Below, in pieces: positions 45,626-54,284 of a stretch of 64,000 bases of DNA (the stretch's first letter is position 1; each line of letters begins with the position of its first letter). The notes under the pieces are model-generated. The model saw only the letters and a program-made list of their open reading frames with translations, was not told the origin of the DNA and did not search any database. The position numbers and the translations under genes were made by a program. This DNA comes from Methyloversatilis discipulorum (GTDB lineage: Bacteria; Pseudomonadota; Gammaproteobacteria; Burkholderiales; Rhodocyclaceae), in NCBI RefSeq assembly GCF_000385375.1, contig NZ_ARVV01000001.1, positions 4,030,001 to 4,094,000 of the forward strand. Direction: 5' to 3'.

Positions 45626-47371
45626 ATGCGCCGCCACCTCCTGCCCATCGCGCTGCTCGCGCTCGCCCTGCCCGCCGCCGCACAGAAGGACCGCGACTGG
45701 CCCACCTTCGGTCTGGACCACGCCAACACGCGGCTGGCCGACCTACCGGCGATCACGCCGAAGACGGTGATGAAGCTGGTGCCGAAGTGGATCTACCAGA
45801 GCGGTGTCGCGGCAACCTTCCAGGCGACGCCCATTGTCACCGGCGGCCACATGTACGTGTCGCTGCCCGGTTCGCACGTGGTGGCGCTGGATGCGCGCAG
45901 CGGCGCCGAGCTTTGGCGCTACACGCACCGGAAGCGCACCGACAAGCTGTGCTGCGGCCCAGCCAACCGCGGTGTCGCGGTGGATGACGGCCGCGTGTTC
46001 GTCGCCACCGTCGACGCCCGCCTGGTTGCGCTCGACGCCGCCACCGGCAAACCGGCCTGGGACATCGAACTGGCGCGGCCGGACAGCGCGCTGACCGAAA
46101 GCGGCGAAGGCATCAAGGGCGAGGTCGGCGGCGGCTCGGGGGTGGGCGCGGCCGCGGCGCCGCTGGTGGTGGACGGCAAGGTGATCGTTGGCATCAACGG
46201 CGTCGGCTACGGCCTGCACATCGACGCCCAGGGACGCGCCGGCCAGCTGGCCGCCGTCGTGGGCATCGCCGGCAAGTACGGCGGCATCGGCTTTCTCGCC
46301 GCCTTCGACGCGAAGACTGGCAAGCGCGTGTGGCAGTTCGACACCGTGCGCAAACCGCAGGACGGCGGCTGGGAAGGCGATTTCGTCGAGCGCACCGCCG
46401 ACGGCCTGCCGCTGAACCGCGACATCGCCGCAGAGCGCGCCAATGCCGGCAAGTACGCCGACGCCTGGGAATACGGCGGCGGCTCGGTGTGGAACGCCCC
46501 GGCCTACGACGCGAAGAGCGGTCTGCTCTACTTCGGCACCGGCAACCCGAGCCCGCAGATCAATGACAGCACCCGCCCGGGCGACAACCTGTACACCGCC
46601 TCGCTGGTCGCCATCGACGCCCGCACTGGCCGCCACGCCTGGCACTTCCAGCAGATTCCGCACGACAAGTGGGGCTACGACGTCGCCAGCCCGCCGCTGC
46701 TGTTCGACCATCGCGAGCCGGACGGCCGGGTCGTTCCGGTGGTCGGCCAGGCGTCCAAGCTGGGCTGGTTCTACGTGCACGACCGCGCCACCGGCGCCCT
46801 GCTCTACAAGTCCGACGCCTTCGTGCCGCAGGACAATCTTTTCGCCGCCGCCAGCCGCGAAGGCACGCGCATCACGCCGGGCGTAGCCGGCGGCGTGAAC
46901 TGGTCTCCGGCGGCCGTGGACACGCAACGAGGGCTGGCCTTCGTCGCCGCGATGCACATGCCCATGCGCTACTGGATCAAGGAAAGTGCGGCCACCGCCG
47001 ACAAACCGGCGCAGCGCTACGACAGCATGGAACCGGCGGACGAGGCGCAATGGGGCGTGCTGGCGGCGATCGACCTGAAGCAGCGCGGCAGGCTGAAGTG
47101 GACGGTGAAGACCGATCAGCCGCTGATCGGCGGCGTGCTGGCACTGAAATCCGGCGTCGTGTTCACCGGCGAAGGCGACGGCCATCTGTCGGCCTTCGAC
47201 AGCCTCTCGGGCAAGCGGCTGTGGCGCTTCCAGACCGGAGCCGGCGTCAATGCGCCGCCGATCGCCTATGTGCTCGACGGCAAGCCCTATGTCGCGGTGG
47301 CCGCCGGCGGCAGCGCGATCTGGGGCTACCGCCAGGGCGACGCGGTCGTCGTGTTCGGCCTGCCCGACTAA
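45626..47371 (+). CDS. PQQ-binding-like quinoprotein dehydrogenase homologue with altered active site
   Basis: The 581-residue exported protein (signal peptide MRRHLLPIALLALALPAAAQ) has the eight-blade propeller W-motifs of quinoprotein alcohol dehydrogenases (ALDARSGAELWRY, AFDAKTGKRVWQF), the vicinal C109-C110 disulfide pair and N307 in FGTGNPSPQ. The catalytic Asp expected in H-D-x-W-D-Y/F is replaced: the segment is HDKWGYD, with G350 at that position and D352 where lanthanide enzymes have their extra Asp. The usual metal-ligand Glu segment (GAELG-type) reads GVGYG before an insertion. Periplasmic PQQ binding is likely, ordinary alcohol oxidation doubtful. Confidence 0.8.
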   Translation: MRRHLLPIALLALALPAAAQKDRDWPTFGLDHANTRLADLPAITPKTVMKLVPKWIYQSGVAATFQATPIVTGGHMYVSLPGSHVVALDARSGAELWRYTHRKRTDKLCCGPANRGVAVDDGRVFVATVDARLVALDAATGKPAWDIELARPDSALTESGEGIKGEVGGGSGVGAAAAPLVVDGKVIVGINGVGYGLHIDAQGRAGQLAAVVGIAGKYGGIGFLAAFDAKTGKRVWQFDTVRKPQDGGWEGDFVERTADGLPLNRDIAAERANAGKYADAWEYGGGSVWNAPAYDAKSGLLYFGTGNPSPQINDSTRPGDNLYTASLVAIDARTGRHAWHFQQIPHDKWGYDVASPPLLFDHREPDGRVVPVVGQASKLGWFYVHDRATGALLYKSDAFVPQDNLFAAASREGTRITPGVAGGVNWSPAAVDTQRGLAFVAAMHMPMRYWIKESAATADKPAQRYDSMEPADEAQWGVLAAIDLKQRGRLKWTVKTDQPLIGGVLALKSGVVFTGEGDGHLSAFDSLSGKRLWRFQTGAGVNAPPIAYVLDGKPYVAVAAGGSAIWGYRQGDAVVVFGLPD

Positions 47372-47964
47372 AGGTCGTCTACGGCCTTCAGCAGGCGGCG
47401 CAGCGCCGGCGGATCGAGCCGCATCACGTATTCCAGCCCATCGACCTCGTCGATGAAGGAGGCGATGCGGCGAAAGCCGGTACTGGCCAGAAGCGAGCAC
47501 GAAGCGAGATTGTCCGGCCGCACCGACGCGATGAAGCGCGGTACGCCCTGATCGAGGTGCGCCCAACGCAGCAGCGCGATCAACGCTTCTCGCCCGAGGC
47601 CGCGGCGGCGGTGGGCCGGGTAGATGGTGTAGCCGGTCTCGACGCCGTCCGGCGCGTAGGGCAGCAGATATTCCGGTGCCGGCCGCGTGTGAAAGCCGGC
47701 GTGGCCGACCATTTCACCGCTGTCGCGCAGGGCGATGGCGCGCACCGACCACGGCGCATAGTCCGGGTCAGACCTCAGGTCGGCCAGGCGCAGTGCCGCC
47801 AGATCTGCTTCGGCGAGCCAGTCCTCGGCGACGGTCAGACCGATCAGCCCGGACAGATCCCGCACACCGCAACCCTCGGCCGACGCCTGCAGGAAGTCGG
47901 CGCTCATCGGTCGCAGCAACAGACGAGGGGTCAGGATATCCACGGTCGGGGCAGCATCGGACAT
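47368..47964 (-). CDS. GNAT-family N-acetyltransferase (RimJ/RimL-like)
   Basis: The 198-residue protein opens with LTPRLLLRPMSADFLQA, typical of RimJ/RimL-like acetyltransferases, and has VETGYTIYPAHRRRGLGREALIALLRWA as acetyl-CoA site, then VRPDNLASCSLLASTGFR. The substrate is unknown. Its stop overlaps the quinoprotein gene stop by 4 bases, tail to tail. Confidence 0.85.
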   Translation of the reverse strand: MSDAAPTVDILTPRLLLRPMSADFLQASAEGCGVRDLSGLIGLTVAEDWLAEADLAALRLADLRSDPDYAPWSVRAIALRDSGEMVGHAGFHTRPAPEYLLPYAPDGVETGYTIYPAHRRRGLGREALIALLRWAHLDQGVPRFIASVRPDNLASCSLLASTGFRRIASFIDEVDGLEYVMRLDPPALRRLLKAVDDL

Positions 47965-48047
47965 TACGGGGCGAAGAAGATAGCCGGTCTGGCGCCGCCC
48001 TTCCAGCCCGGCAGGAAATGGTGCATTGCGTTCACAAATTTTTCCCC

Positions 48048-48074
48048 TAAAGAAACTTTCTTGATCGTCGTCAA
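48048..48074 (+). promoter_or_regulatory. Sigma-28-like promoter of the chemoreceptor gene
   Basis: TAAAGAAA, 11 bases, then GTCGTCAA compare with the FliA consensus TAAAGTTT-N11-GCCGATAA: the -35 matches at 5 of 8 with the key TAAAG intact, the -10 at 5 of 8, and the spacing is exact. It ends 29 bases before the ATG, as expected for a chemotaxis gene. Confidence 0.55.
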
Positions 48075-48103
48075 CCCCTTCTCACTCAAGAACGAGGTCG
48101 ATC

Positions 48104-50107
48104 ATGAATCTGCACGCCCTGAGTCTGCGCACCAAGCTGCTGGCATCCACAGTCATCACCGTCCTGCTCTGCTTCTCGGTCACGCTGGGGGTGCTCGCCT
48201 GGCGCAGCCATCAGGCGGTGCTGGAACAGGGTCTGGCACGGGCCGAGAGCGTGGCCGCCTCGGTCGCGCACGACGTCGGCGCCAACCTCGACGAAGCGAT
48301 GGCCGTGTCGTCCACGCTGGCACTGTCGCTCGAAGGCCTGCACGCGAAGGGCTCGCCCGACCGCGACGCGGTCAGCCGCCTGCTGCGCCGTACGCTGGAA
48401 GGCCGCCCGGCACTGCTGGGCGTCTACACCGGCTGGGAAGCCAACGCCTTCGACGGTCGCGATGCCGACTTTGCCGGCAGCACCGGTCATGACGCCAGCG
48501 GCCGCTTCGTGCCCTACTGGAGCCGCAGCGGCGACAAGCTGTCGGTCGAAGCGCTGGTCGATTACGACAAGCCGGGCGCCGGTGACTATTACCAGCAGCC
48601 GAAGAAGACCGGCCGCGCCTATCTCGCCGAGCCTTATGAATACGTGGTCGGCGGCCGGAAGATGCTGATCACCTCGTTGGTCAAGCCGCTGGCCGTCAAT
48701 GGCCGCTTTGCCGGCATCGCCGGCGTCGATATGGCGCTCGACCGGCTGGCCGACGACCTCGGCCGCATCAAGCCCTTCGACGTCGGCACCGTTGCGCTGT
48801 ACGCGCCGTCCGGCCTCGTCGTCGCGCACACCGACGCCGCCCGCATCGGCAAGCCGGCCGCCGATCTGCCGGCCGACGCACTGGCCGCGCTGCGCGAAGG
48901 TCGCAGCCTGCAGTGGCGCGATGCCGCCGGCGTGCGCCACTTCCTGCAGCGCGTGTCGCTGAGCGACGGCGACGCCTGGTGGGGCAGCGTGGTGTCGGTG
49001 CCGGAAGACGTGATCACCGCGTCGGCCAACGCGCTGCGCAACACCGCCATCGTCATGGGCATCGTCAGCGTGCTGCTGACCGCCGGCGTGCTGTTCGCAC
49101 TGCTCGGTGCGATGACCCGGCCGCTGGAAACCCTGGCCGACGCGATGCAGGCGCTGGCCAGCGGTGAAGGCGACCTGACGCGCCGCCTGCCGGAAACCCG
49201 CAGCAGGGACGAGCTGGGTCGTGTCGCCACCTCGGTGAACGCCTTCCTCGGCAGCCTGCAGCGCATGTTCATCGAAGTGCGCGATCAGAGCCACACGCTG
49301 GTCGGCGGCATCCGCGAAGTGTCGGACGCCACCAGCCACATCGCCGGCAGTTCGCGCTCGCTGGCCGGTACCACCGGTGACAACGCGGCGACCATCGAGG
49401 AAATCACCGTGTCGATCGGCCATATCGCCAGTCACGCCAACGACGCCAATGGCGTCATGCTGGACACGCACACCGCATCGCAGCGCAGTGGCGAGGCGGT
49501 GCGCGGCATGCAGACGCATATGCGCGACATCGCCGGCAGCATGGAAACGCTGGCCGGCTCGCTGACCGGCCTGGCCGAACGTTCGGTGCAGATCAACGGC
49601 ATCGTGCAGGTGATCCGTGAAATCGCCGACCAGACCAATCTGCTCGCGCTCAATGCCGCGATCGAAGCCGCCCGCGCCGGCGAGCAGGGCCGCGGCTTCG
49701 CCGTCGTCGCCGACGAGGTGCGCAAGCTGGCCGAACGCACCAGCAATGCCACCACCGAAATCCGCGACATGATCGCCGCGATGCACAGCGAAACCGACCG
49801 CGCGGTGGAAAGCATGAACAGCACGCGCGAAGCGGTCGAGTCGGGTGTCGAACGCGCCGCCCGCGTGGCCGAGGAGATCGGCGGCATCGAAGCTGGCATG
49901 CAGCGCGCCGCCGAACGGGTACGCGAGATCGCCGAAGCGACACAGGAGCAGTCGGCCGCCACCACCGCGCTGGCACAGTCGGCGGAACAGGCGTCCGAAG
50001 TGGTGCAGAACACCGACGAAGCGATCCAGCGCACCTCGGCCACGCTGTCACAGATCGGTCGCGCCTCCGATCACCTGGGCGAACTGGTCGGACGCTTCAA
50101 GCTGTAA
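48104..50107 (+). CDS. Methyl-accepting chemotaxis protein with periplasmic Cache-type sensor
   Basis: The 667-residue receptor has a first membrane helix (about 12-33), a periplasmic dCache-like ligand domain (about 40-300; [34 protein letters not shown]), a second helix (about 308-332), a HAMP domain and the cytoplasmic signalling hairpin with the invariant tip [22 protein letters not shown]. Ligand is unknown; dCache receptors often sense amino or organic acids. The start at 48104 has GAGG upstream. Confidence 0.93.
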   Translation: MNLHALSLRTKLLASTVITVLLCFSVTLGVLAWRSHQAVLEQGLARAESVAASVAHDVGANLDEAMAVSSTLALSLEGLHAKGSPDRDAVSRLLRRTLEGRPALLGVYTGWEANAFDGRDADFAGSTGHDASGRFVPYWSRSGDKLSVEALVDYDKPGAGDYYQQPKKTGRAYLAEPYEYVVGGRKMLITSLVKPLAVNGRFAGIAGVDMALDRLADDLGRIKPFDVGTVALYAPSGLVVAHTDAARIGKPAADLPADALAALREGRSLQWRDAAGVRHFLQRVSLSDGDAWWGSVVSVPEDVITASANALRNTAIVMGIVSVLLTAGVLFALLGAMTRPLETLADAMQALASGEGDLTRRLPETRSRDELGRVATSVNAFLGSLQRMFIEVRDQSHTLVGGIREVSDATSHIAGSSRSLAGTTGDNAATIEEITVSIGHIASHANDANGVMLDTHTASQRSGEAVRGMQTHMRDIAGSMETLAGSLTGLAERSVQINGIVQVIREIADQTNLLALNAAIEAARAGEQGRGFAVVADEVRKLAERTSNATTEIRDMIAAMHSETDRAVESMNSTREAVESGVERAARVAEEIGGIEAGMQRAAERVREIAEATQEQSAATTALAQSAEQASEVVQNTDEAIQRTSATLSQIGRASDHLGELVGRFKL

Positions 50108-50116
50108 AAACGGTGC

Positions 50117-50137
50117 GGGCGGGAGAACATCCCGCCC
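50117..50137 (+). terminator. Hairpin after the chemoreceptor gene
   Basis: GGGCGGGA pairs with TCCCGCCC across GAACA, 9 bases after the stop codon. No T-run follows. Confidence 0.55.
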
Positions 50138-50251
50138 GGGTCGGCGCAGGACTACGCTGTCCTACGCCGGACACCCACAGCCCTCATGGCAGCGCACACC
50201 TAGGATGAGGACTCGGCGGCAAGTCGCCGCACTCATTACCGAGGAGACGTC

Positions 50252-50704
50252 ATGAGCAATCGCACTGTCATCGAAGTCCTGAATACCCTGATCGAGACCT
50301 GCAAGGACGGCGAGTACGGCTTCAACGAATGCGCCGAACACGCCCAGGCCGGACAGCTCAAGGCGCTGTTCAACAACCGCGCGCTGGAATGCCGCGCGGC
50401 CGCACTCGAACTTCAGCAGATCGTTGCCGCGTCCGGCGGCGAACCCGATACCAGCGGCACCGTGAGCGGCGCCCTGCACCGTGGCTGGGTGTCACTGCGC
50501 AGCGCACTGCCGGGTGACGACAACGTGGCCATGCTGAACGAGGCCGAACGCGGCGAGGACAAGGCGCTGCAGCGCTACCGCGAAGCGCTGTTCCAGCCGC
50601 TGCCGTCCGACGTGCGCATCGTGGTGCAGCGCCAGCTGGCCGGTGTGCAGCGCAACCATGACCAGATCCGCATGCTGCGCGATCAGTATCGCGCCGTGGC
50701 CTGA
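50252..50704 (+). CDS. DUF2383 (PA2169-type) four-helix-bundle protein
   Basis: The 150-residue soluble protein is a ferritin-like four-helix bundle: VIEVLNTLIETCKDGEYGFNECAEHA, GSVSGALHRGW-type middle (here GTVSGALHRGWVSLRSAL) and ERGEDKALQRYREAL. Homologues are stress-linked and have unclear function. The start follows CGAGGAGACGTC. It may be transcribed alone, with a hairpin on each side. Confidence 0.85.
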   Translation: MSNRTVIEVLNTLIETCKDGEYGFNECAEHAQAGQLKALFNNRALECRAAALELQQIVAASGGEPDTSGTVSGALHRGWVSLRSALPGDDNVAMLNEAERGEDKALQRYREALFQPLPSDVRIVVQRQLAGVQRNHDQIRMLRDQYRAVA

Positions 50705-50724
50705 CCGGCCTGGCACCCGCAACG

Positions 50725-50746
50725 GGGACCGCCTGCGGGCGGTCCC
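50725..50746. terminator. Hairpin between convergent genes
   Basis: GGGACCGCC pairs with GGCGGTCCC across TGCG, between the DUF2383 gene and the following minus-strand gene. It lacks a T-run but fits a shared terminator. Confidence 0.55.
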
Positions 50747-50779
50747 GCACGCTGCTTCTCCCGCTTCATCCTGAAGCGC

Positions 50780-51157
50780 TCAACGCGACAGCATGGTCGC
50801 CAGCGCGATGACGACGAACACCAGCAGCCCGGTTCCAGCGATGGTGATCACGCGGACGCGCAACCTGAGCGCCCCGATCTCTCCCACCAGCTGCGCGTTC
50901 TGTTCGGCCAGCGTGCGGATGAGCTGGGACGACGCGAGCGCCTCCTTCTGCAACTCAGTCACCGCCTGTTCCAGCGCAGCGATGCGCACGTCGTCGCTGG
51001 CGCCGGGCGGTGCGACCACCGACGGCTCCTCACCCTTCTTCCGCTTCTTCGCGACACGCTCCCACAGCGCGTTGGCGCCCTGCACGACAGACGGTGCGGC
51101 GGCGATGACGTCGCCCCAGGGGACTGCCTTGACGGCGCCGAGCAGACTGATGGACAT
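50780..51157 (-). CDS. Hypothetical tail-anchored coiled-coil protein
   Basis: The 125-residue protein is not recognised. Visible parts are a hydrophobic N-terminal stretch with VPWGDVIAAAPSVVQGANALWERV, a basic KKRKKGEE patch, a coiled coil (about 55-90, VRIAALEQAVTELQKEA) and a C-terminal membrane helix (about 102-122, VITIAGTGLLVFVVIALAT). That layout suggests a peripheral or tail-anchored inner-membrane protein. It lies 39 bp downstream of the outer-membrane-like gene on the same strand. Confidence 0.6.
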   Translation of the reverse strand: MSISLLGAVKAVPWGDVIAAAPSVVQGANALWERVAKKRKKGEEPSVVAPPGASDDVRIAALEQAVTELQKEALASSQLIRTLAEQNAQLVGEIGALRLRVRVITIAGTGLLVFVVIALATMLSR

Positions 51158-51196
51158 GGATGGACCTCGACGGATAGCTGGAACGTCAGCCTACGT

Positions 51197-51691
51197 TCAC
51201 CACTTCGCCAGATCAATGCCGAAGGTGAACATGACGCCGGCGGTGCCCAGCAGCGCCACCTGCGCGCTGTAGCGGTCCACCTGGTAGCCGAGCGCCGGAA
51301 TGACGGCGAAGGCCACACCATTGTGGTTGAACGGAATCTTGTCCTCGTAGCGACCGGTATAGCCGAGCAGCGCACCGGCAGTCACCTTCACGTACAGATT
51401 GGAACTGATCGAGTCCAGATCCCAGCGCTTGCCGGCGTAGTAGTACTCGGTCGGCTGGTCGAAGGAGTTGCGCAGGAAGGATGCGCCGGCCAGCCATTGC
51501 GACGGCGCCATGTATTCGAGGCCGATCAGGCCGGGCGTGTTCTTGTGGTCCGGGTCGTGGTCCCAGTGGTGGACGTAGGGGCCCAGTTGCAGACTCAGCA
51601 CATGGCTGCCCTCATTGGCGACAGCCGGTGCTGCGACGATGACACAGGCGCTGGCGAGCAGCGCATACAGGGTATTTTTGTTCGAATGCAC
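51197..51691 (-). CDS. Exported beta-barrel-like protein of unknown function
   Basis: The 164-residue protein has a signal peptide (MHSNKNTLYALLASACVIVAAPAVA) and a mature part of alternating aromatic/polar strands: HVLSLQLGPYVHHWDHDPDH, IGLEYMAPSQWLAGASFL, LYVKVTAGALLGYTGRYEDKIPFNH and GVMFTFGIDLAKW. The C-terminal aromatic residue suits an outer-membrane barrel. Similar sequences in other proteobacteria are sometimes labelled glycerol-3-phosphate transporter without evidence. GTG at 51691 is chosen because it begins the signal peptide; ATGs further upstream are possible. Confidence 0.6.
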   Translation of the reverse strand: MHSNKNTLYALLASACVIVAAPAVANEGSHVLSLQLGPYVHHWDHDPDHKNTPGLIGLEYMAPSQWLAGASFLRNSFDQPTEYYYAGKRWDLDSISSNLYVKVTAGALLGYTGRYEDKIPFNHNGVAFAVIPALGYQVDRYSAQVALLGTAGVMFTFGIDLAKW

Positions 51692-51779
51692 GATGACTTG
51701 CCCTGGATGGAATATGAATGGGGCAGGCATGGTGCGGGTCATGTTCCCGCAAACGATGTCCGCAGTGTTGCCGGATGTT

Positions 51780-52244
51780 TCACCGCGTCGCGCGCCGGCG
51801 GACCAGCCAGTGATCGGCGGACAGCACGCCAGGCCCGAAGGTGAGCACAGCCAGCAGGCCGGCGCCCCACCACAGATGGGACTGCACGGCGGCCGGGCAC
51901 TCGAAAGCCCACAGCGCAGGATACGCCAGCAGCGCCATCGCATTGACGACGGTCAGTCCGAGCGCGGCGAAGCGACCGGCCAGACCGATGGCGAGCAGCG
52001 GCGGCAGCAGCAGTTCGCCGGCAGTGCCAAGCAGCGCGGCCAGCGCCGGCGGCAGCAGCGGCACTGAGTATTCCTCGGTGAACAGGAAAAGCGTGGTGTC
52101 CCAGTCCTCGATCTTGGTCAGGCCGGCCTTGAAGAAGACCGACGCGATGAACAGGCGCAGCGCGAGCAGCAGCAGCGGGCGGCCGAGATCGGCCACACGG
52201 GCAAAGGGTGTGGCAAGGTCGTAAAGACGGAGGACTGCGTTCAT
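51780..52244 (-). CDS. DoxX-family membrane protein of the bufferin operon
   Basis: The 154-residue protein has four membrane helices with the DoxX pattern (LLLLALRLFIASVFFKAGLTKIEDW, LLGTAGELLLPPLLAIGLAGRFAALGL, WWGAGLLAVLTFGPG). DoxX proteins are associated with quinone/thiosulfate redox or membrane stress. Its start overlaps the stop of the DUF2063 gene (ATGA), placing it as the last gene of the buf operon, its usual place. Confidence 0.88.
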   Translation of the reverse strand: MNAVLRLYDLATPFARVADLGRPLLLLALRLFIASVFFKAGLTKIEDWDTTLFLFTEEYSVPLLPPALAALLGTAGELLLPPLLAIGLAGRFAALGLTVVNAMALLAYPALWAFECPAAVQSHLWWGAGLLAVLTFGPGVLSADHWLVRRRATR

Positions 52245-53038
52245 GTCGGTTCTCCCAATGTTTCAGGCAGATGCAGCCAGCCGCCAGCGAGTGCCTGCGT
52301 GACGGCGGCTGCAAGATCGAAATGCGGGTCGGTCGCGCTGGCTGCAGCCCACGCTTCGCCCATCGGCGCGCCATCGACCAGCGCCCGCCAGAGGGCATGC
52401 GTTGCCGGTTGCAGCGCATCGACGCGCACCCGGTGGCCTTCGCGCCAGACGACGGCCTGTTGCGGCAGATCGAGGTCGATGGTGAGCTTGAGCTGATGCG
52501 AACCATCGGCCTCCGGCTGGTGTTGCAGCCAGATGTCGACCACCGGCCAGCGGCTGGCGTGCAGTGCGAAACCGGGCGTCATCTGCAGGCGCAAGTCCGC
52601 CAGCGCCTCGGGCGCCAGTCCGGCGAACAGCTCGCCGCCGGCCGGCTGCGCGTCGGCTGCCATCGTCGCCACATGCACCGACCATTCGAGACGGGCGACG
52701 TCCGGCAGATAGGGCAGCGCGCGCACCGGCTCGAAATCGTCGAGGAAGGCGGCGAAGCGCTCGCCGTAACGGTTCAGGTCGCCGTCGCTCGACGGACAGG
52801 CCGCGCGATAGCGGCGCGCCAGCGCATCGAAGTAGTCGTCGCCGGTGATCAGACGGCAGACCGGGTAGGCCAGCCGCAGCGCCGCCGTCGCGTTGGCGAT
52901 CGAGGTGGCGCGGTAGATCGACAGCAGCGCGCGGTTGCGAACGTCGTCGCCCGCCAGCAGCGGCAGCGCGTCGTCCTCGCCGTCGGCTGACGACAGCGCG
53001 GCGCCGAAGCGGCGCTGGACTTCACGCAGCGCGTGCAT
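52241..53038 (-). CDS. bufC: DUF2063 protein, bufferin-maturation partner (BufC-like)
   Basis: The 265-residue protein begins with the DUF2063 N-terminal domain (REVQRRFGAAL.., IYRATSIANATAALRLAYPVCRLITGDDYFDALARRY split) and a C-terminal winged-helix-like half. In bufferin clusters this protein delivers the precursor peptide to the MNIO enzyme. ATG at 53038 overlaps the bufB end by 17 bases; an upstream in-frame ATG at 53056 overlaps by 35 and is less likely. Confidence 0.85.
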   Translation of the reverse strand: MHALREVQRRFGAALSSADGEDDALPLLAGDDVRNRALLSIYRATSIANATAALRLAYPVCRLITGDDYFDALARRYRAACPSSDGDLNRYGERFAAFLDDFEPVRALPYLPDVARLEWSVHVATMAADAQPAGGELFAGLAPEALADLRLQMTPGFALHASRWPVVDIWLQHQPEADGSHQLKLTIDLDLPQQAVVWREGHRVRVDALQPATHALWRALVDGAPMGEAWAAASATDPHFDLAAAVTQALAGGWLHLPETLGEPT

Positions 53039-53861
53039 GATCGAGTCTCCGATCAAGGCCGCCGACGCGGTCGGCCTGCGCCGCCTCTGCCAGCAGCAGG
53101 TCGAGATCGGGCAGGTCGGTGTCCCACTCGATCAGCGCCGGCGCGATAACGCCGCGCGCCCGCACGTCGCGCAGCAGCGCCCATACGTCGTCGCAGACGC
53201 GGCTGCCGTGGGTGTCGATCAGGCCGTATTCGGTCACCGCGTGACCGGCCAGGTGGATTTCGCCGACCGCGTGCATGGGCAGGCGGTCGAGCGCGTCCAG
53301 CGGGTCGCCGCCGAAGTTGCGCGCATTCACGTACAGATTGTTCAGATCGAGCAGCAGACCGCAGCCGGTCAGGCAGACCAGTTCGGCCAGGAAGTCGGCT
53401 TCGCTCATTTCGCTGTCGCGGAACTGCACGTAGGCCGACAGGTTTTCGAGCAGCACCGGCCGCTTCAGCCTGTCCTGCAGCGCGGACACCCGGCCGGCGA
53501 CCAGCGCCAGCGCCTCACTGGTGTAGGGGAAGGGCAGCAGGTCGTTGTAATGACGATCGCCGATGCGACCCCAGCAAAGATGTTCCGACACCAGCGCCGG
53601 CTCGAAGCGATCGACCAGCGCGGCCAGCCGGTCGACGTGCGCGTCGCCGCCGCCGTCGGCCGATGCCAGTGCCAGACCGACGCCGTGCAGACTCAGCGGA
53701 TAGCACTCGCGCGCACGCTGCAGCACCTGCAGCGCAGCGCCGCCGTCGTGGAAGAAATTCTCGCTGTGCACTTCGAGGAAGCCCAGCGGCGGGCGCTCTT
53801 CGAGCACACGTGCATAGTGGGGCTGGCGCAGGCCGATGCCGGTTGGAGATGCGGTTTTCAT
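53022..53861 (-). CDS. bufB: MNIO-family (DUF692) enzyme, bufferin maturase (BufB-like)
   Basis: The 279-residue TIM-barrel enzyme has the DUF692 metal-binding pattern: LGFLEVHSENFF, YPLSLHGVGLALAS, LVSEHLCWG, LLENLSAYV, LLLDLNNLYVN, EIHLAGH and IDTHG. Multinuclear non-heme iron oxidases of this family convert precursor cysteines to thiooxazole-type groups using O2. The start at 53861 is the first Met of the family N-terminus (TGIGLRQPHY). It lies between bufA and bufC. Confidence 0.9.
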   Translation of the reverse strand: MKTASPTGIGLRQPHYARVLEERPPLGFLEVHSENFFHDGGAALQVLQRARECYPLSLHGVGLALASADGGGDAHVDRLAALVDRFEPALVSEHLCWGRIGDRHYNDLLPFPYTSEALALVAGRVSALQDRLKRPVLLENLSAYVQFRDSEMSEADFLAELVCLTGCGLLLDLNNLYVNARNFGGDPLDALDRLPMHAVGEIHLAGHAVTEYGLIDTHGSRVCDDVWALLRDVRARGVIAPALIEWDTDLPDLDLLLAEAAQADRVGGLDRRLDHARAA

Positions 53862-53902
53862 GTCGGGAAGCCGGCGCGACGAGCGCGCCGGCTGCGCTCC
53901 GA

Positions 53903-54169
53903 TTACTTGCCCGGCGCCATCGTCTTGCCACCCATCTTCTCGCAGGTGCCGGCGGCGACGAACTTCCACTCGTTCGGGTCGTTGTCCATCTTGGCCTGAC
54001 CGGCACAGCTGTGGCTGCCGTTGGCCGAAGCGCAGTCGTTGGCGCCCTTCTTGGCGACGCCGTAACACTTCTCCTTGCCCTTGTCATCGGCGGCGAAAGC
54101 GGGATTGGCGACCACGCCGAGCGCGAGGACGGAAGCGAGTGCGGCATGCAGTGCAACGGATTTGCTCAT
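53903..54169 (-). CDS. bufA: Bufferin precursor (DUF2282, BufA1-like)
   Basis: The 88-residue precursor has a cleavable signal peptide (about 1-26, ending ANPAFA) and a mature part with four cysteines in the bufferin pattern: EKCYGVAKKGANDCAS, HSCAG and GTCEKMGG. In characterised bufferins the Cys residues are modified by the MNIO enzyme and the product binds copper in the periplasm. ATG at 54169 follows GAGGAGTACATCA. It is the first gene of the buf operon, 41 bases before bufB. Confidence 0.92.
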   Translation of the reverse strand: MSKSVALHAALASVLALGVVANPAFAADDKGKEKCYGVAKKGANDCASANGSHSCAGQAKMDNDPNEWKFVAAGTCEKMGGKTMAPGK

Positions 54170-54284
54170 TGATGTACTCCTCTGAAGTGACAGGCTGTAA
54201 GCCGCCTGAATGGCTTTGCACGGCAGTAGACCCGCGGCCGGCGACAACCTTACCGCCACCGTCGTGAAATATTTCGCGGCGCGC

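Noticed and set aside
42150..45770. 1206-codon plus-strand ORF
   Set aside because: It is the antisense shadow of dnaE in high-GC DNA; its residue content is Arg/His/Gln-rich and matches no family.
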